Source: Hydractinia symbiolongicarpus
Lineage: Eukaryota > Cnidaria > Hydrozoa > Anthoathecata > Hydractiniidae
NCBI RefSeq assembly: GCF_029227915.1
Contig: NC_079884.1
Location: forward strand, 15,750,001 to 15,810,000
Length of the DNA stretch: 60,000 bases
Direction: 5' to 3'
Under the pieces are notes generated by a model. The model was not told the DNA's origin. It saw only the letters and a list, made by a program, of their open reading frames with translations, and searched no databases. Below are positions 27,439 through 38,300 of this stretch, in pieces. A program made the translations under genes and the position numbers. The stretch's first letter is position 1. Each line of letters begins with the position of its first letter.

Positions 27439-30400
27439 ATTTGTTTGAGCAGCAAGAAATGGCAAAAAATAGACCTCAGGTAAAAAGCAAGTTGAATGAA
27501 TGGAGAGAATGGTTAATAAATCATGTACCTAAAGCTATTAAGAACAAAACAAGTAAAGCTTTCAGAACCTTAAGAGATAAGGTTCTGGATTTGTAGAAAA
27601 AGGGCAGAAAAGACAACAAAATTGAGGATTCAATCAATAAAGAACGCTATAATGATGTTGTTCAAGAATTAAAAGAACGACCACAAATCAACTTAACTGA
27701 AACCCATCCAAGAGTAAACCGGTATGAGGTTACTGGCAATTTAAATAATGACCTATCAAAGATGATTTTCAACCGAATCAAACAAGATATTGAAATGCGT
27801 TCAAGGATTGTTTACAGTTATACCGCTAAAATTTATCGGGGAAATGGGGAAATTGTAAAGTATGAAAAAACGCTTCCGGGAGAGGGGCCTTTTACAAGTT
27901 TATCTGCAATCGAGGGGTATATCAAACGCTGTGAGACTAAAAGGTTAGATTTGGCTGATGATGGAGTATGGAGTAGAGCTTACCTACCCCCAATGCACGT
28001 TGTTAGCACACCAGGTGTCTATCAAGGTCGAGTCGAGTTTACTAGAATTATCATAAGAGTCATACACAGCAATGAACCGCTCATGGGTTGTGGTCCTCTG
28101 CCTGATTGGCTTCGTCGTAAAAAATGTATTCATTCTATCGATGATAAAAACCACAATCTGTGTGTTTGGAGGTGTCTTGCCATCTACTTTGCCTATTGTG
28201 ATAATGTGCCAAGACCTGCTAAACGCACTACTAGAAAAGCGTTAGAACTAGCCCGAGATTTTTATGATGATCGAAACCTGAAAGTCGAAAATGTACGGGC
28301 GACTAAACTTGTTGATCTTGAAGGAATTGCTAAACAGTTTCGTATCAACATCCGTCTGTATGAGCCGAAAAACCAACAGGTTTGGAAATTGGTGTTTGGT
28401 AAAAACCATTTCAGAAAAAATTTACCTTGTGTTGACATTGGTCTCTACGAGGGTCATTGTTTTTACATAAAAGATCTTGAAGGTTTGACACAACACTGGG
28501 AATGCGCTGGATGCGAACAGAGGTTTAACAGACACAACAATTATAATAGACATGTAACAGAAAACCTTTGTTTAGGAGGAAAAACCAAGTTGATATGCAA
28601 AGGAGAAAAGTTTAAGCATATCATGAACAGTTCTGAGAATGTATTCTATGGAGGTAACACCCAGTTCAGTTATGCTGGATGTCGATGGGTTGAGAAACAG
28701 TCTGAAGATACAGGGAAACACATTCACCATGCTCTTTGTTGACATGGTGGAGAGAGATGTGTGAAGATTAATGGGCAAGAGATTCTTGTTGATGGTTATG
28801 AACCTGAAAGTAAAACAGTGTACCAATTTCATGGTTGTAAATGGCATGGATGTCCTTGTTCAGATGGAGATCGCAAGAGATACAAGGAGACTCTTGAGCT
28901 AGAGGAAAAGATTAAAGATTCGGGTTACAGTGTTGTTTCCGTTTGGGAGTGTCAAAGACCAGAATTGAGTAGTGTAAAGCTTGAAAAGAAGTTTATTCCA
29001 TACCCATACTTTATAGTGTTTGATTTTGAAGCGTTGCTCCATAACCTATCTTGCAAGATGACTAACGACCTTTTAACACTAAACATATCGCAGTCAGCGT
29101 TGCTATTACTGATAACTTTATAAAAAAACCCACCTTTCTTGTAAATCCAGACCCAGAAGCTCTTATCAAAGACTTTATAAAAGATTTACTAGAAAGGTGG
29201 AAAGTTATTACAAAAGAGGTCAATGCAGAATATCTTTTGCCTGATGTTGGTTCTATACCTGAAAACGTAAAATTCCAACATGCTAAATGGTGTAACCAAA
29301 TACCGGTTTTAGGATTTAATAGTGGTAAGTATGACATCAACGTGATCAAGAAATAATTTGTAAAACACATGACTCAGCAAGCTGGAGAAACATGTTTACA
29401 TGTTTCTTACAACCCCTCACTTCAAATTTTTGGATGTTAAGTCTTACCTAGCTCCGGGTCTCTCTTTTGCTGGGTGGTGCAAAGCAAACAATTGCCAAGA
29501 TCAAAAACTTGTCTTTCCCTATGAATGGTTAGATAGATATAAAAAGCTTTCTCACATAGCTCCTGTAGAATATAAAGACTTTTACTCGAGTCTACGGAAG
29601 AAGATCACAGTGTCTCCTTAAGAAATGAAGACTTAAGACTGAATTTAAAAATCGGGGTTGTGTTACAATGCTAGATTGGTTAAAAGAATATAACTTGGCT
29701 GACGTTGTTCCTTTTGTAGAAGCTTTGGAGAAGACTAGAAAACAATACTATCCTGATCAAATTGATATGTTAAAAGATGCTGTATCAATTCCGGGTATCT
29801 CAATGACGTATGTGCTCAACAAAGCCCTAAAAATAAAGAAGAAAGACGAGCCTGATTTATACGCTCCAGGACAACCTTGCTTTCACAAATGCGCTAAGAC
29901 TTGTAGTAAAAAGGCTTGTAAAGAGTGCTCCAAGCTAAGAAAAGAATTTACCGCATGTCCCAAAAACAAGGCTTATGAACTCTTGAAAACGGGTATGGTT
30001 GGAGGTCCTAGCATTGTGTTTTGTCGATATGCCGAAAGGAATGTTTCAAAGATAAGACCTTACAAATACGAAAATGCTAAAACATGCCAGTCTGTTATAG
30101 GCTTTGATGCCAACAGCTTGTATCTGTTTTGCTCTGGTCAAGAGATGCCTTGTGGAAAAGAGCAATATCTTGAAGTCGATGACCCTACCAACCCAGAGTT
30201 TATCGATAATACATGTAAGAGTGTTTTGTCCAACCAGCTCTTTGGCTTTTGTCAAGTTGATATACACGTTCCTGAACATCTGAAAGAAAGGTTTAGCGAA
30301 TTTTCACCCTTGTTTGTTGTTGAAAGCATTCCAGAAGATTTAGTTCCTATACACATGAAAGCTTATCAAAAGGCCACTGGTAGAAAATCTTTGAAAGGTA

Positions 30401-31358
30401 CCAAAAATTACTGGGAGTTTGCAAGGCTGAAAAGATTTTGTTATACACACCCATGTTAAGTGGTATCTAAACCATGGTTTAGAGATAACCGCTGTACACA
30501 AGCTTTTAAAATATGTATCAGGAAGACCTTTCAAATGGTTTCCAGACGAAGTCAGTAACGCTCGAAGAGATGGAGATTCTAACCCCGCCTTGAAGCAACT
30601 AGGAGATACTTACAAACTAAAAGGAAATTCGTTCTACGGAAAGATGATCGAAGATCTCGAAAAACATACCAAGACTAGCTATACACAATCCGAAGATACT
30701 GTTGATAAGGCTTTTAGAAGTCCTTTCTTTGACGATTTAGAAGTACTCAATGAAACATATGAATTAAAAGAACGAAAACGTCAGGTAAACATAAATCGAC
30801 CTTATCAGTGTGGTATAGCTTTATATCAACTGGCTAAACTTCGAATGCTGGAGTTTTACTACGATTATCTCGATAAATATATAGATAGGCGGGATTTCGA
30901 ACTAATTCAAATGGATACGGATTCTATGTACATGGCTCTTTCAAATGAAAACTTGGACCATATTATTAAACCTGAACTACAAGATGAATACTTTAATAGA
31001 GGGAAAGCAGAATTCCTGTCAACCTCGAAATATCATGACCGAACTCCAGGGCTCTTCAAAGATGAATTTAAGGGGACGCGAATGATTGCTCTTACATCAA
31101 AAATGTTATTACGGTGAAAAGCAAGATCTGGGCAAGGCAAAATTTAGTTGTAAGAGTATTTCAAAGAAACAAAATGACATGTCATGGGATAGATATAAAA
31201 ATGCTTTAGACGGTCATAAAGATATGGCTCAAAATACAGGGTTTAGACTTAACAATAACCAGATAGTAACATATACCCAAAAGAAACTGGGTCTGAGTGC
31301 TTATTACGACAAACGGATAGTGGCAGCTGACGGAATTCAAACAACCCCTTTGTATTAG
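27435..31358 (+). pseudogene. polB: Protein-primed type B DNA polymerase (B)
   Basis: The order on the plus strand is: VKSKLNEWREWLINHVPK linker block; CVWRCLA and GHCFYI (cysteine-protease-like region, 28,160-28,470); a C2H2 finger (CAGCEQRFNRHNNYNRH, 28,510); an endonuclease-like block (VYQFHGCKWHGC, 28,820); exonuclease I (IVFDFEALL) and II (GFNSGKYDIN); a cysteine cluster (CAKTCSKKACKEC, 29,900); motif A (GFDANSLYLF, 30,105); motif B (KGNSFYGKM, 30,620); and motif C (MDTDSMYM, 30,910). The thumb ends at TAG 31,358, 24 bp from the right terminal repeat. Frameshifts lie near 29,075, 29,390, 29,640, 30,430 and 31,110, with stops near 27,594, 28,740 and 29,355. It belongs to a clade different from that of A2. 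Confidence 0.85.
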
Positions 31359-31381
31359 AGGGCTCCTCGTGATATATTTAC

Positions 31382-31493
31382 GGTCAATATTTTACATTAT
31401 GAGACAATTATTTATGTTTAGCTTAGCGAAAATAATTGATAGGGATTCTCGTTGATAATTAAGAGGCGATGTAAATGGGCCTGAAATGACTCC
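31382..31493 (-). repeat. Right terminal inverted repeat of B
   Basis: The reverse complement of the left repeat, uninterrupted, with a single TTAA at the piggyBac-like insertion point (near 31,459-31,462) and without the 29-bp palindrome. Confidence 0.9.
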
Positions 31494-31662
31494 CACCTAC
31501 TACTTCTGGCATCAAACAATGGCTCATTGTTCATACTCTTTCATATGCTAATTTTTCGAGCCGAGATCTCCGACCCTGCACGGTACTTCAAAATCGCTGC
31601 CTAGCGAGAAGGGTGTTACCTATGTTTTGAACTTTCCGCTTGGTTTTTGAAGTTTTTTTCAA

Positions 31663-33720
31663 TATGCCGGGAGAAAACTGTACAATTCTTGGTTGTTCTG
31701 TGTCCAGGAAACATAAACTTAGTTTGTTCAAAGTTCCACTGGCTAACAACGAAGTAAACAAGAAGTGGGGCGCTGATCTCATCAATGTTATTACGAAGTA
31801 CAGAGAGATAGACTAAGAGATCGCATACAAAGTCGCAAATTGTATATATGTGAAAGACACTTCACGGAAGACGACTATTATGTGTGTAAGTAGAACTATT
31901 TTGTTTTCTTTTTTATGCTGTTCCTTGGTTTCCGTGCAGGCAGAAGAACCTTCTGCCAACAGACTTGCATGCAAAAATGCACATTTGTGCTGGAGCTGCT
32001 GTACTCAACTTGCTATATTCTCCTGTCTGTTTAGATCCAACACGAAAAGCATTAAAAGAAGGAGCTTTACCAACGTTGAACCTTCCTGAAAAAAGTGTGA
32101 GCTCTAGCAGTACCTTCACATCATCCATCAGATCTCCAACATCAATTCAGAAACGTGAAGAATTTATGGTTTTACAACAGTTATCTCCTCCTAATTCTCC
32201 ACCCATGTCTGTATATAAAGATTTTTTTGACTTCACACATCGATAAAAAAATTATCTTTGGCTAGTTGCTGGAATATCAAATGTGAAGAAGATGTTATTA
32301 CTGTGACTTGTACCTCTGATTGTTATGTATTACCGAAGTATGAAATTTTTATTTACATCACTATCATATTCTATAAGAGTTTATGGTAGGATGTTACCTG
32401 AACAGCATCAATTTTATTTATCGAATGACCGGTCATTTCATAATGTCACCCTGTCAAACCTTATTGCTGAGCTGAATAGTTGCAACATATGTCATGGTAT
32501 TGAAACACCAGATCCTGACAAAGAAGTAAACTTTCCGAAACATGTTGTCCCAAAACATTTTGATTATAACAATTATCAGAAATCCTTATTCAAATCAAGG
32601 TTGCATCAGGATCAGTATTATCGTTCCAACAATTGTAGCATTTTGGTAAATCTTAGCAATCCATGTGGTAACTGTGAGTCATTCAATATGAATATAACCT
32701 ATGACAAAAACCGAAAATCTGTTGTTTCAAACCAACCGCCCAAACTAAATGCTCCGATAACACACACCTCAATGAACGTTTGAAATTGTATATTCAAGGA
32801 CAGCGATTGCATTGTAAGCAGTTGGAACAAGATTTGGCCAGAATGAAAAGTGCATTGGAAAAAGAAAGTCAGCCAATTAGTAATGAATTGAATAATGACT
32901 TTAGAACATTATTTCCTGGTGTTGACAAAAAAGATGTTCCTGATTTTATGAAATTGTTTTGGGAGGAACAACAAAATTATGTTAATTCCTCGTGTGCTAG
33001 TAGTGTTCGTTATCATCCGATGGTAATAAAATATTGTCTCAACTTAGCCGCAAAGTCATCTTCTGTTTATAATGACCTGCGATATGATGCGAAAACTGGC
33101 TCTGGGATTTTAGTTCTACCAAGTTTACGTACACTTCGAGATTATAAGAATTACGTTAGACAAACACGTGGTTTCAATTCTGCTATAATTTAAGAGTTAG
33201 CACAAAAAACTGGTATTTTACTGATCCTGAGAGATATGTTTTACTTTTATTTGATGAAATATCGAAACCAGACCTGGTAATTTTTCGGATCAAGCCAAAT
33301 CTAATATGTTCATCTCATGGCAAACATATGAAGGTCTACGTATAACAGTGTATTCATTCATTGAAGTAGTGAAGTTTTTACTACAACACGGAATCAGGTA
33401 TGTATGTGAATACAGATTGGATATTTTTTGCGTACATTGAGAGAAAGTTTTTGTGAACTTATTTTTATCAAAATAGGCAGCCTGAGTTCAACAGCATATA
33501 ATGATTAATTCTATATTTTTTTTTTACAGCTACGTGCTTTCAGAAAGATTTTGCCAAGATGATCTTAAAAATTACTTTGGTTGACAACATGCTATTGGTC
33601 GAAGACGTGATAATCTAACAGTCAGAGATGTCGGTTACAATGACAACACAATAAAAACACAGTATTCAGTGAGACCGATTTCTGGAAATGTACGTGGGCA
33701 AGACGATTGATGATACACCA
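31663..33720 (+). pseudogene. THAP-domain P-element-like transposase (decayed)
   Basis: The ATG at 31,663 opens a THAP zinc finger (CTILGCS, then a tryptophan, then CERHF in a shifted frame, so C2CH), followed by a GALPTLNLPEKS tail typical after THAP domains. Later blocks at 32,780-33,190 (YHPMVIKYCLNLAAKSSSVY, GILVLPSLRTLRDYKNY) and after a splice-like junction (donor 33,398, acceptor 33,529: SERFCQDDLKNYFG, RRDNLTV) are diagnostic of THAP9/P-type transposases. A short intron at 31,886-31,939 is likely. Frameshifts and stops occur throughout, so it is a relic. Confidence 0.75.
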
Positions 33721-33756
33721 TTGCTGAAAAGAAAAAAGACACAATGAACCATCTTG

Positions 33757-34205
33757 ACACTCTGTCCGGGCATGAACAAAAACTGTCAAACCGGCTTTTT
33801 TATAGCCACAAATGTTTTGAAAACATTAAAATGGTAAAATACTGCATTATAAATTTTCTAGTCCTACTGTGGAACCGGGAGAATATGTATGGTATAATGT
33901 ATTATCGCCTAGATATATAGGTATGTATTAGGTATTTTTGTTGTTGTTGTTGACATATTTTGATAAATTTCTCTCAAAAATGCAAAAATTTTGCAGATTT
34001 TTAAAACTGCAAAAATTTCTGCCATGAATGTAATATAAGTTTGCAAAATTTATTTTTCTCGTTCAACCTGAAAATTATTCAACTTACCGAACGATGAATG
34101 TATGCAAGTAGTAGGCATAAATCCAAAATAATGTGTTTTTAAAATGTGTGGCTATAAAAATAGCCTTTTTGACAGTTAATATAGTCCATGTCCGGGACTG
34201 GAAAA
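33757..34205. repeat. Imperfect 75-bp inverted repeat pair
   Basis: About 33,757-33,835 matches the reverse complement of about 34,125-34,205, sharing AACTGTCAAA and TTTTTATAGCCACA with a few indels. The 290 bp between contain no gene. The pair could be ends of a small non-autonomous element between the transposase and the C2H2 gene. Confidence 0.55.
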
Positions 34206-34207
34206 AT

Positions 34208-35375
34208 TCAATGACCCATGTCAGTTGCAATGCTAGTTTGCTTCAGTTCTGTTCTTAATGAACGTTTCTTTCCTTTCTTCTTGGCAGCCTTGTGCTTTTC
34301 ACGTACGTCTTCAGCATATGAAAAAGTGCGAACTCTAACAAACAGAGTTAGTAAATGTTCAAGTAGGTTGATGCAAATCTCTTTTTTCACTTTTGGATCA
34401 ATTCCCTCACATATCATTTTGAAATTTGACAGTATAGTACTATCGGTTAACATGGAGGAAACTAGTTCTTTAGCACATAATTTGGTATTAAAAGCAGATG
34501 TTTTTGCACGAAATAACTTTTCACATTTGACAAAAATATTTTGTGTCCTTTGATTGACTCTCCACAAACCACCTCTATCACGGATGTTAACCAAAGTTTG
34601 TGTGTCATCTACATCAATCTTACAATATTTCAATACAAGAGCATACTGTTTGTTTACATTCGATTGCTGTTTACCGAAGCAGAATTTTGTGTGCAATTTA
34701 TGAACAATATAACCAGAGAGATACTGTAAACTTTTTAACTCTTTTTCTGGAAGTTCGGTTGTCATTTCAGGCGAATAATCAAGCGACGAGAATACATCTG
34801 TTCCAGAGAGATGAATCAGAACATGGTTAGCAACTTCCATCAACAAAGTGTTAGTTATGGTGACATCAGCAAATTTTTTAGGCAGAAGATTTTGATCCAA
34901 TAATCTATAAAACTCTGAATAAAATTTCTCAGCACTTCCACTGTATTTCTCAATGACAAATTTGATTTTTTCCCAGAGTTCCACAGCCTCATCAACAGAA
35001 AAGTTGATGTTTGAAAATTCAGTCCTTGTCTGCTCAGGTAAACACATATCTTTCTTCATTATGGTGACACATTCAACCAGAATGACACGTAATTTCAAAG
35101 GGTGGAACTTCTTCAATAGCTGCTCCTCTTTAGAAAGAGAGCTAGCTAGACGTGTTTGGCGTTTTTATGTCTTGTCAAACCTCTGCCTGTTTTTGTCACT
35201 TTTCCACATTCATTACAAACAAATTTATCGCTATTTTCCACGGTAGATGATTCCTCAGATATAACTGCATCTATATTCACGTTAAAATCACCATCATCGT
35301 CCAAAAATCCATCCTTAATTAAATAAAACAATCATCAAGGTCTTCCCCACTGAGAAAATCCTTGTTAGCCGCCAT
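34208..35375 (-). pseudogene. C2H2 zinc-finger protein of transposon type
   Basis: The ATG at 35,375 is followed by two one-base shifts (near 35,335 and 35,150) in a protein of about 385 residues. A classical C2H2 finger (CNECGKVTKTGRGLTRHK, then H) lies near 35,180. Downstream are LQYLSGYIVHKL and a RDRGGLWRVN motif that I associate with proteins found near cnidarian DNA transposons, and a basic lysine-rich C-terminus. It converges on the THAP transposase. It could be a second element protein or a separate insertion. Confidence 0.55.
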
Positions 35376-35420
35376 TTTCAAAAACTGTGCAGTATCGTCG
35401 GGCCGTCGCCAATATTTCAA

Positions 35421-37239
35421 CTACGAATTTCTAAACAAAGGAAACGGCCCACGGTGCCTATCTCGCCGTCTATACCATTTTTGATCCTGGTATATGTTCT
35501 CTCTTGTGCATTCCCCAAAAGTAGATATGGCCTCCATAATTGTGTTGTATGTAATTTTCTTAGGTGTTTCATTTGCATCATAACTACATTCATCATCTCT
35601 CTCCATGTATTGTACCATTTGCCCTTGAAAGACAGATTTTTCATATGTTTCTTTGCCATTTGGGAGTTGCACTTTGTAGATACCCCCAGAACATACACCT
35701 GACACTGTTCCAACTACATTCCTTGCCTGTGTGATATCTTTCATTTGCTTCCGTGCTTCAAAGAAAGGATTTTTTATTAAAACTTTGTCTCCAAGTGAAA
35801 ATTTCCTTTCTTCATTTTTTGGTTTTCGCCTTTGGATGAATACCATACTCTGTTGCTTCCAAAGCTTGTAGGTTATAATATTCCTTTTCTTATGCCAATG
35901 TGAACAAAGCAGTGTTGAATTTAAGTTTATCAAATTCATTTTCTTGACACTCATTACTTCCACTGCTTTGTATTGGAGCTGCGACTGCTTCTAGATTATT
36001 TTGCTGAGACTTTTTCTGCTTCTCAATAAAGAATCTTGATGACAGTGATGCAGAGCTACAAGATTGGTATATTTCATTTGCTGTAATACCAACATTTGAC
36101 TTGCTTGATATTTTTCCTTCTTCAAGCCATTCTTCATCACTTTCAGAATCATCTGAACTGGAATTCCCATCATTTTCATTAACATTTTCTGTGTGTGTTT
36201 TCAGCCACATTAGATCATCTGGAATAATGTGGTGTCGCATTGCAATAGGATCTCTGTTGTGATAGATACGGAAAGGAATGTCATCAATGGTTTGATGCCA
36301 TGTGTTGTTCATGATGCTACTGATACCTGGTAGAAGCAAAGGCCAAGTCCTAGCACTTTCATCTTTTGTCATATGTTGTAGAATTCGATTCAAGTGGCTC
36401 TTAACAACTTTGTTGGCATTCTCAACCTGACCTTGACTCAGAGGATGATATGGACGACCATGCTTTTTTTGTACATCATGAGTTTTCAAAAAATCAGTAA
36501 TTATCTTAGCTACAAATTCCTTTCCATTGTCACTTTGAAAGATTTCAGGAAAACCTTCTTTCTCACATAAAAATCGTAATGATGTATATATATGTTCAGC
36601 TTCCTTTGATATTATTGGGAATAACCATATATACTTGGAAAAGGTGCATTTTACTTTTAGGATGTGTTTGAACCCCCATATATTATTGCTTAAATATTTG
36701 CGTTTATTTATTGCAAGTAGAATTAAATCAAATTGCAAACGTTGGTGGGGCCAAAAGGTACGAATTGGGATTGGTGGTGGTAGCTCTGTTTGTGGTAATG
36801 GATTAGATACTTTACATGTAGGACAGTTCTTTAGAAAAACTCTTGCTAGTCATTTATTCCACGGAAATAGTATGTATCATTAAACTTTTTAGTTAATTTA
36901 TTGATTGAATTTGGATGGCATGTCATTCTTTCTGTTTCAATTTTTATTTGATGTAATTTTTCTAATATTTTTTCAGTATGCTCTTGTGGCACGCAGTTCC
37001 CGCCATGTAGTTATTTTTGTCTTGCGATTATATATGCAAACTTGAAGTTTTGGTATACCAGTGTGAAAGCGCTCTAGTTCTCCATCTTTTAATTTGAGTT
37101 GAAATTTTCTCATATTTTTATTATTGCTAATAAAAAAATTTCTCTTGTATTTTTTGTAAAAGATTGGAATCTCACTCAATTCAGAACAGAAATCAGAGTC
37201 CAATAGAATGACGTTTAAAATCTGTTGATACACCTCCAA
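35421..37239 (-). pseudogene. rve integrase/transposase of Ginger or KRBA2 type
   Basis: The core stretch (36,738-35,890) has FDLILLA (first Asp), FQSDNGKEFV (second Asp) and PYHPLSQGQVENANKVVK (Glu in QVEN). Upstream frames (36,750-37,020) give a histidine/cysteine zinc knuckle region including MTCHPNS and NCPTC. Downstream (35,830-35,421, shifted frame) is a basic domain with KFSLGDKVLIKNPF. This order (HHCC finger, D-D-E core, C-terminal binding domain) fits Ginger transposons and their domesticated KRBA2 relatives better than an LTR element, as no RT or LTR is nearby. Frameshifts make it inactive. Confidence 0.7.
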
Positions 37240-37690
37240 GGTTAATGGCTTAAGAAAGATTGAATGATCTAAAAAAATTGAAATACTTTCAAAATGTTTT
37301 ATTCAAAAAGGGGTCTCATGCAGAAGGAAGAAGCCTTTTTAGGAGTAATTCTCAAATCTGAGAAACTTTTGTGCCATTGCTCTTTTCGAAAAAGAGGTTA
37401 TGTTTGAAACAAATGGTTATAAATAAGCAATGCAACAACCTTCTATTTAAACAAATAAAGTGGTCTATATTATTAATGATGAAAAAGGAAAAAAATAGTC
37501 TATTTGGTTAATTTTTAGTGATTTGAAGGTTTAGGCTAGACGTTTTTTTGTGACTGATTATTTTTTATAGTCTACCTAGAAAAGGTTTTGCTAAATTACA
37601 AAAAGTTTCTATCACAAATGTTTCTCAGATAAGTAAGTTATTTTTTCAAAACATTTTTATTTTGAACTCAAACTTTAAGGCACAATTTTC

Positions 37691-37753
37691 ACTCTGATTG
37701 TCTAGTTGGTAAGACACCTTAATGGTAATCCAGGTTCGAATCCTGGTCAGAGA
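37691..37753 (+). tRNA. tRNA-like relic or SINE head, truncated anticodon arm
   Basis: The acceptor stem pairs in 6 of 7 positions (ACTCTGA with TCAGAGA). The D arm is canonical (GTCT, loop AGTTGGTA, AGAC). The T arm is perfect (CCAGG, TTCGAAT, CCTGG) and provides an ideal B box. Only about 15 nt separate the D and T arms, so the anticodon arm is too short for a functional tRNA. It is best read as a tRNA pseudogene or a tRNA-derived retroposon head. Confidence 0.6.
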
Positions 37754-37839
37754 AATTGTTGCCACATGAATATTTCTTAAATGTATTAACATTAAAGGAC
37801 ATTCTTAATTTTGGTATTTTCGCAGATAATTTTTGTCTA

Positions 37840-38300
37840 CTTAGGTGTCAATTCTGCAAATAACTATTTGACTTAGACCTTGTTTCCTCAAATTTTGATC
37901 TTTTTTGAATCATCATAATATTACCACATGATCAGCCACTTTATTGATATTTTAAACAAATGTGTCAATTCTGCAAATAATTATTTGACTTTATTTTTTA
38001 AGTTCGCACATCATAATATCAGATGATCAGTCAAAAAATAGATATTACGATAAATTAGACACTAGAGACACACATAAACAGTCAGTTACAATGTGTGGGG
38101 TTCACAATTTCAAACATCTCCCACTTTTATTTAGTAAAACGAAAGTGTAGTGAAGCCTTTACATTTACATTTTAAGTTTCTTGCCTTGTTTCCTCAAAAC
38201 ATTATTTTTTAAGTTTAGACTTATTTTCAATCATCATAATATCAGCAAAAGATTAAGAAGACACTGGAGACACAGATCGAGAGAAGTGCTGTATGCAAAC
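37840..38300. repeat. Degenerate tandem repeat
   Basis: GTGTCAATTCTGCAAATAA recurs at about 37,846 and 37,960. CTTGTTTCCTCAAA and ATCATCATAATAT blocks recur near 37,888, 38,000, 38,190 and 38,235. The period is roughly 125 bp with heavy divergence. Confidence 0.5.

Larger units (their letters stand above)
14759..31493 (+). mobile_element. Maverick/Polinton element B with terminal inverted repeats
   Basis: This 16.7-kb element (about 16.0 kb without the nested insertion) is bounded by matching inverted repeats at 14,759-15,637 and 31,382-31,493. It carries the Polinton hallmark set: a type B polymerase, an rve integrase, a packaging ATPase and a major capsid protein, plus about ten accessory genes. 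The repeats begin AGTCATTTCAGG, consistent with the AG ends of Polintons. The usual 6-bp target duplication is not visible (AAAAGG on the left, CCCACC on the right). Multiple genes contain stops or frameshifts, so this copy is unlikely to be autonomous. Confidence 0.9.
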
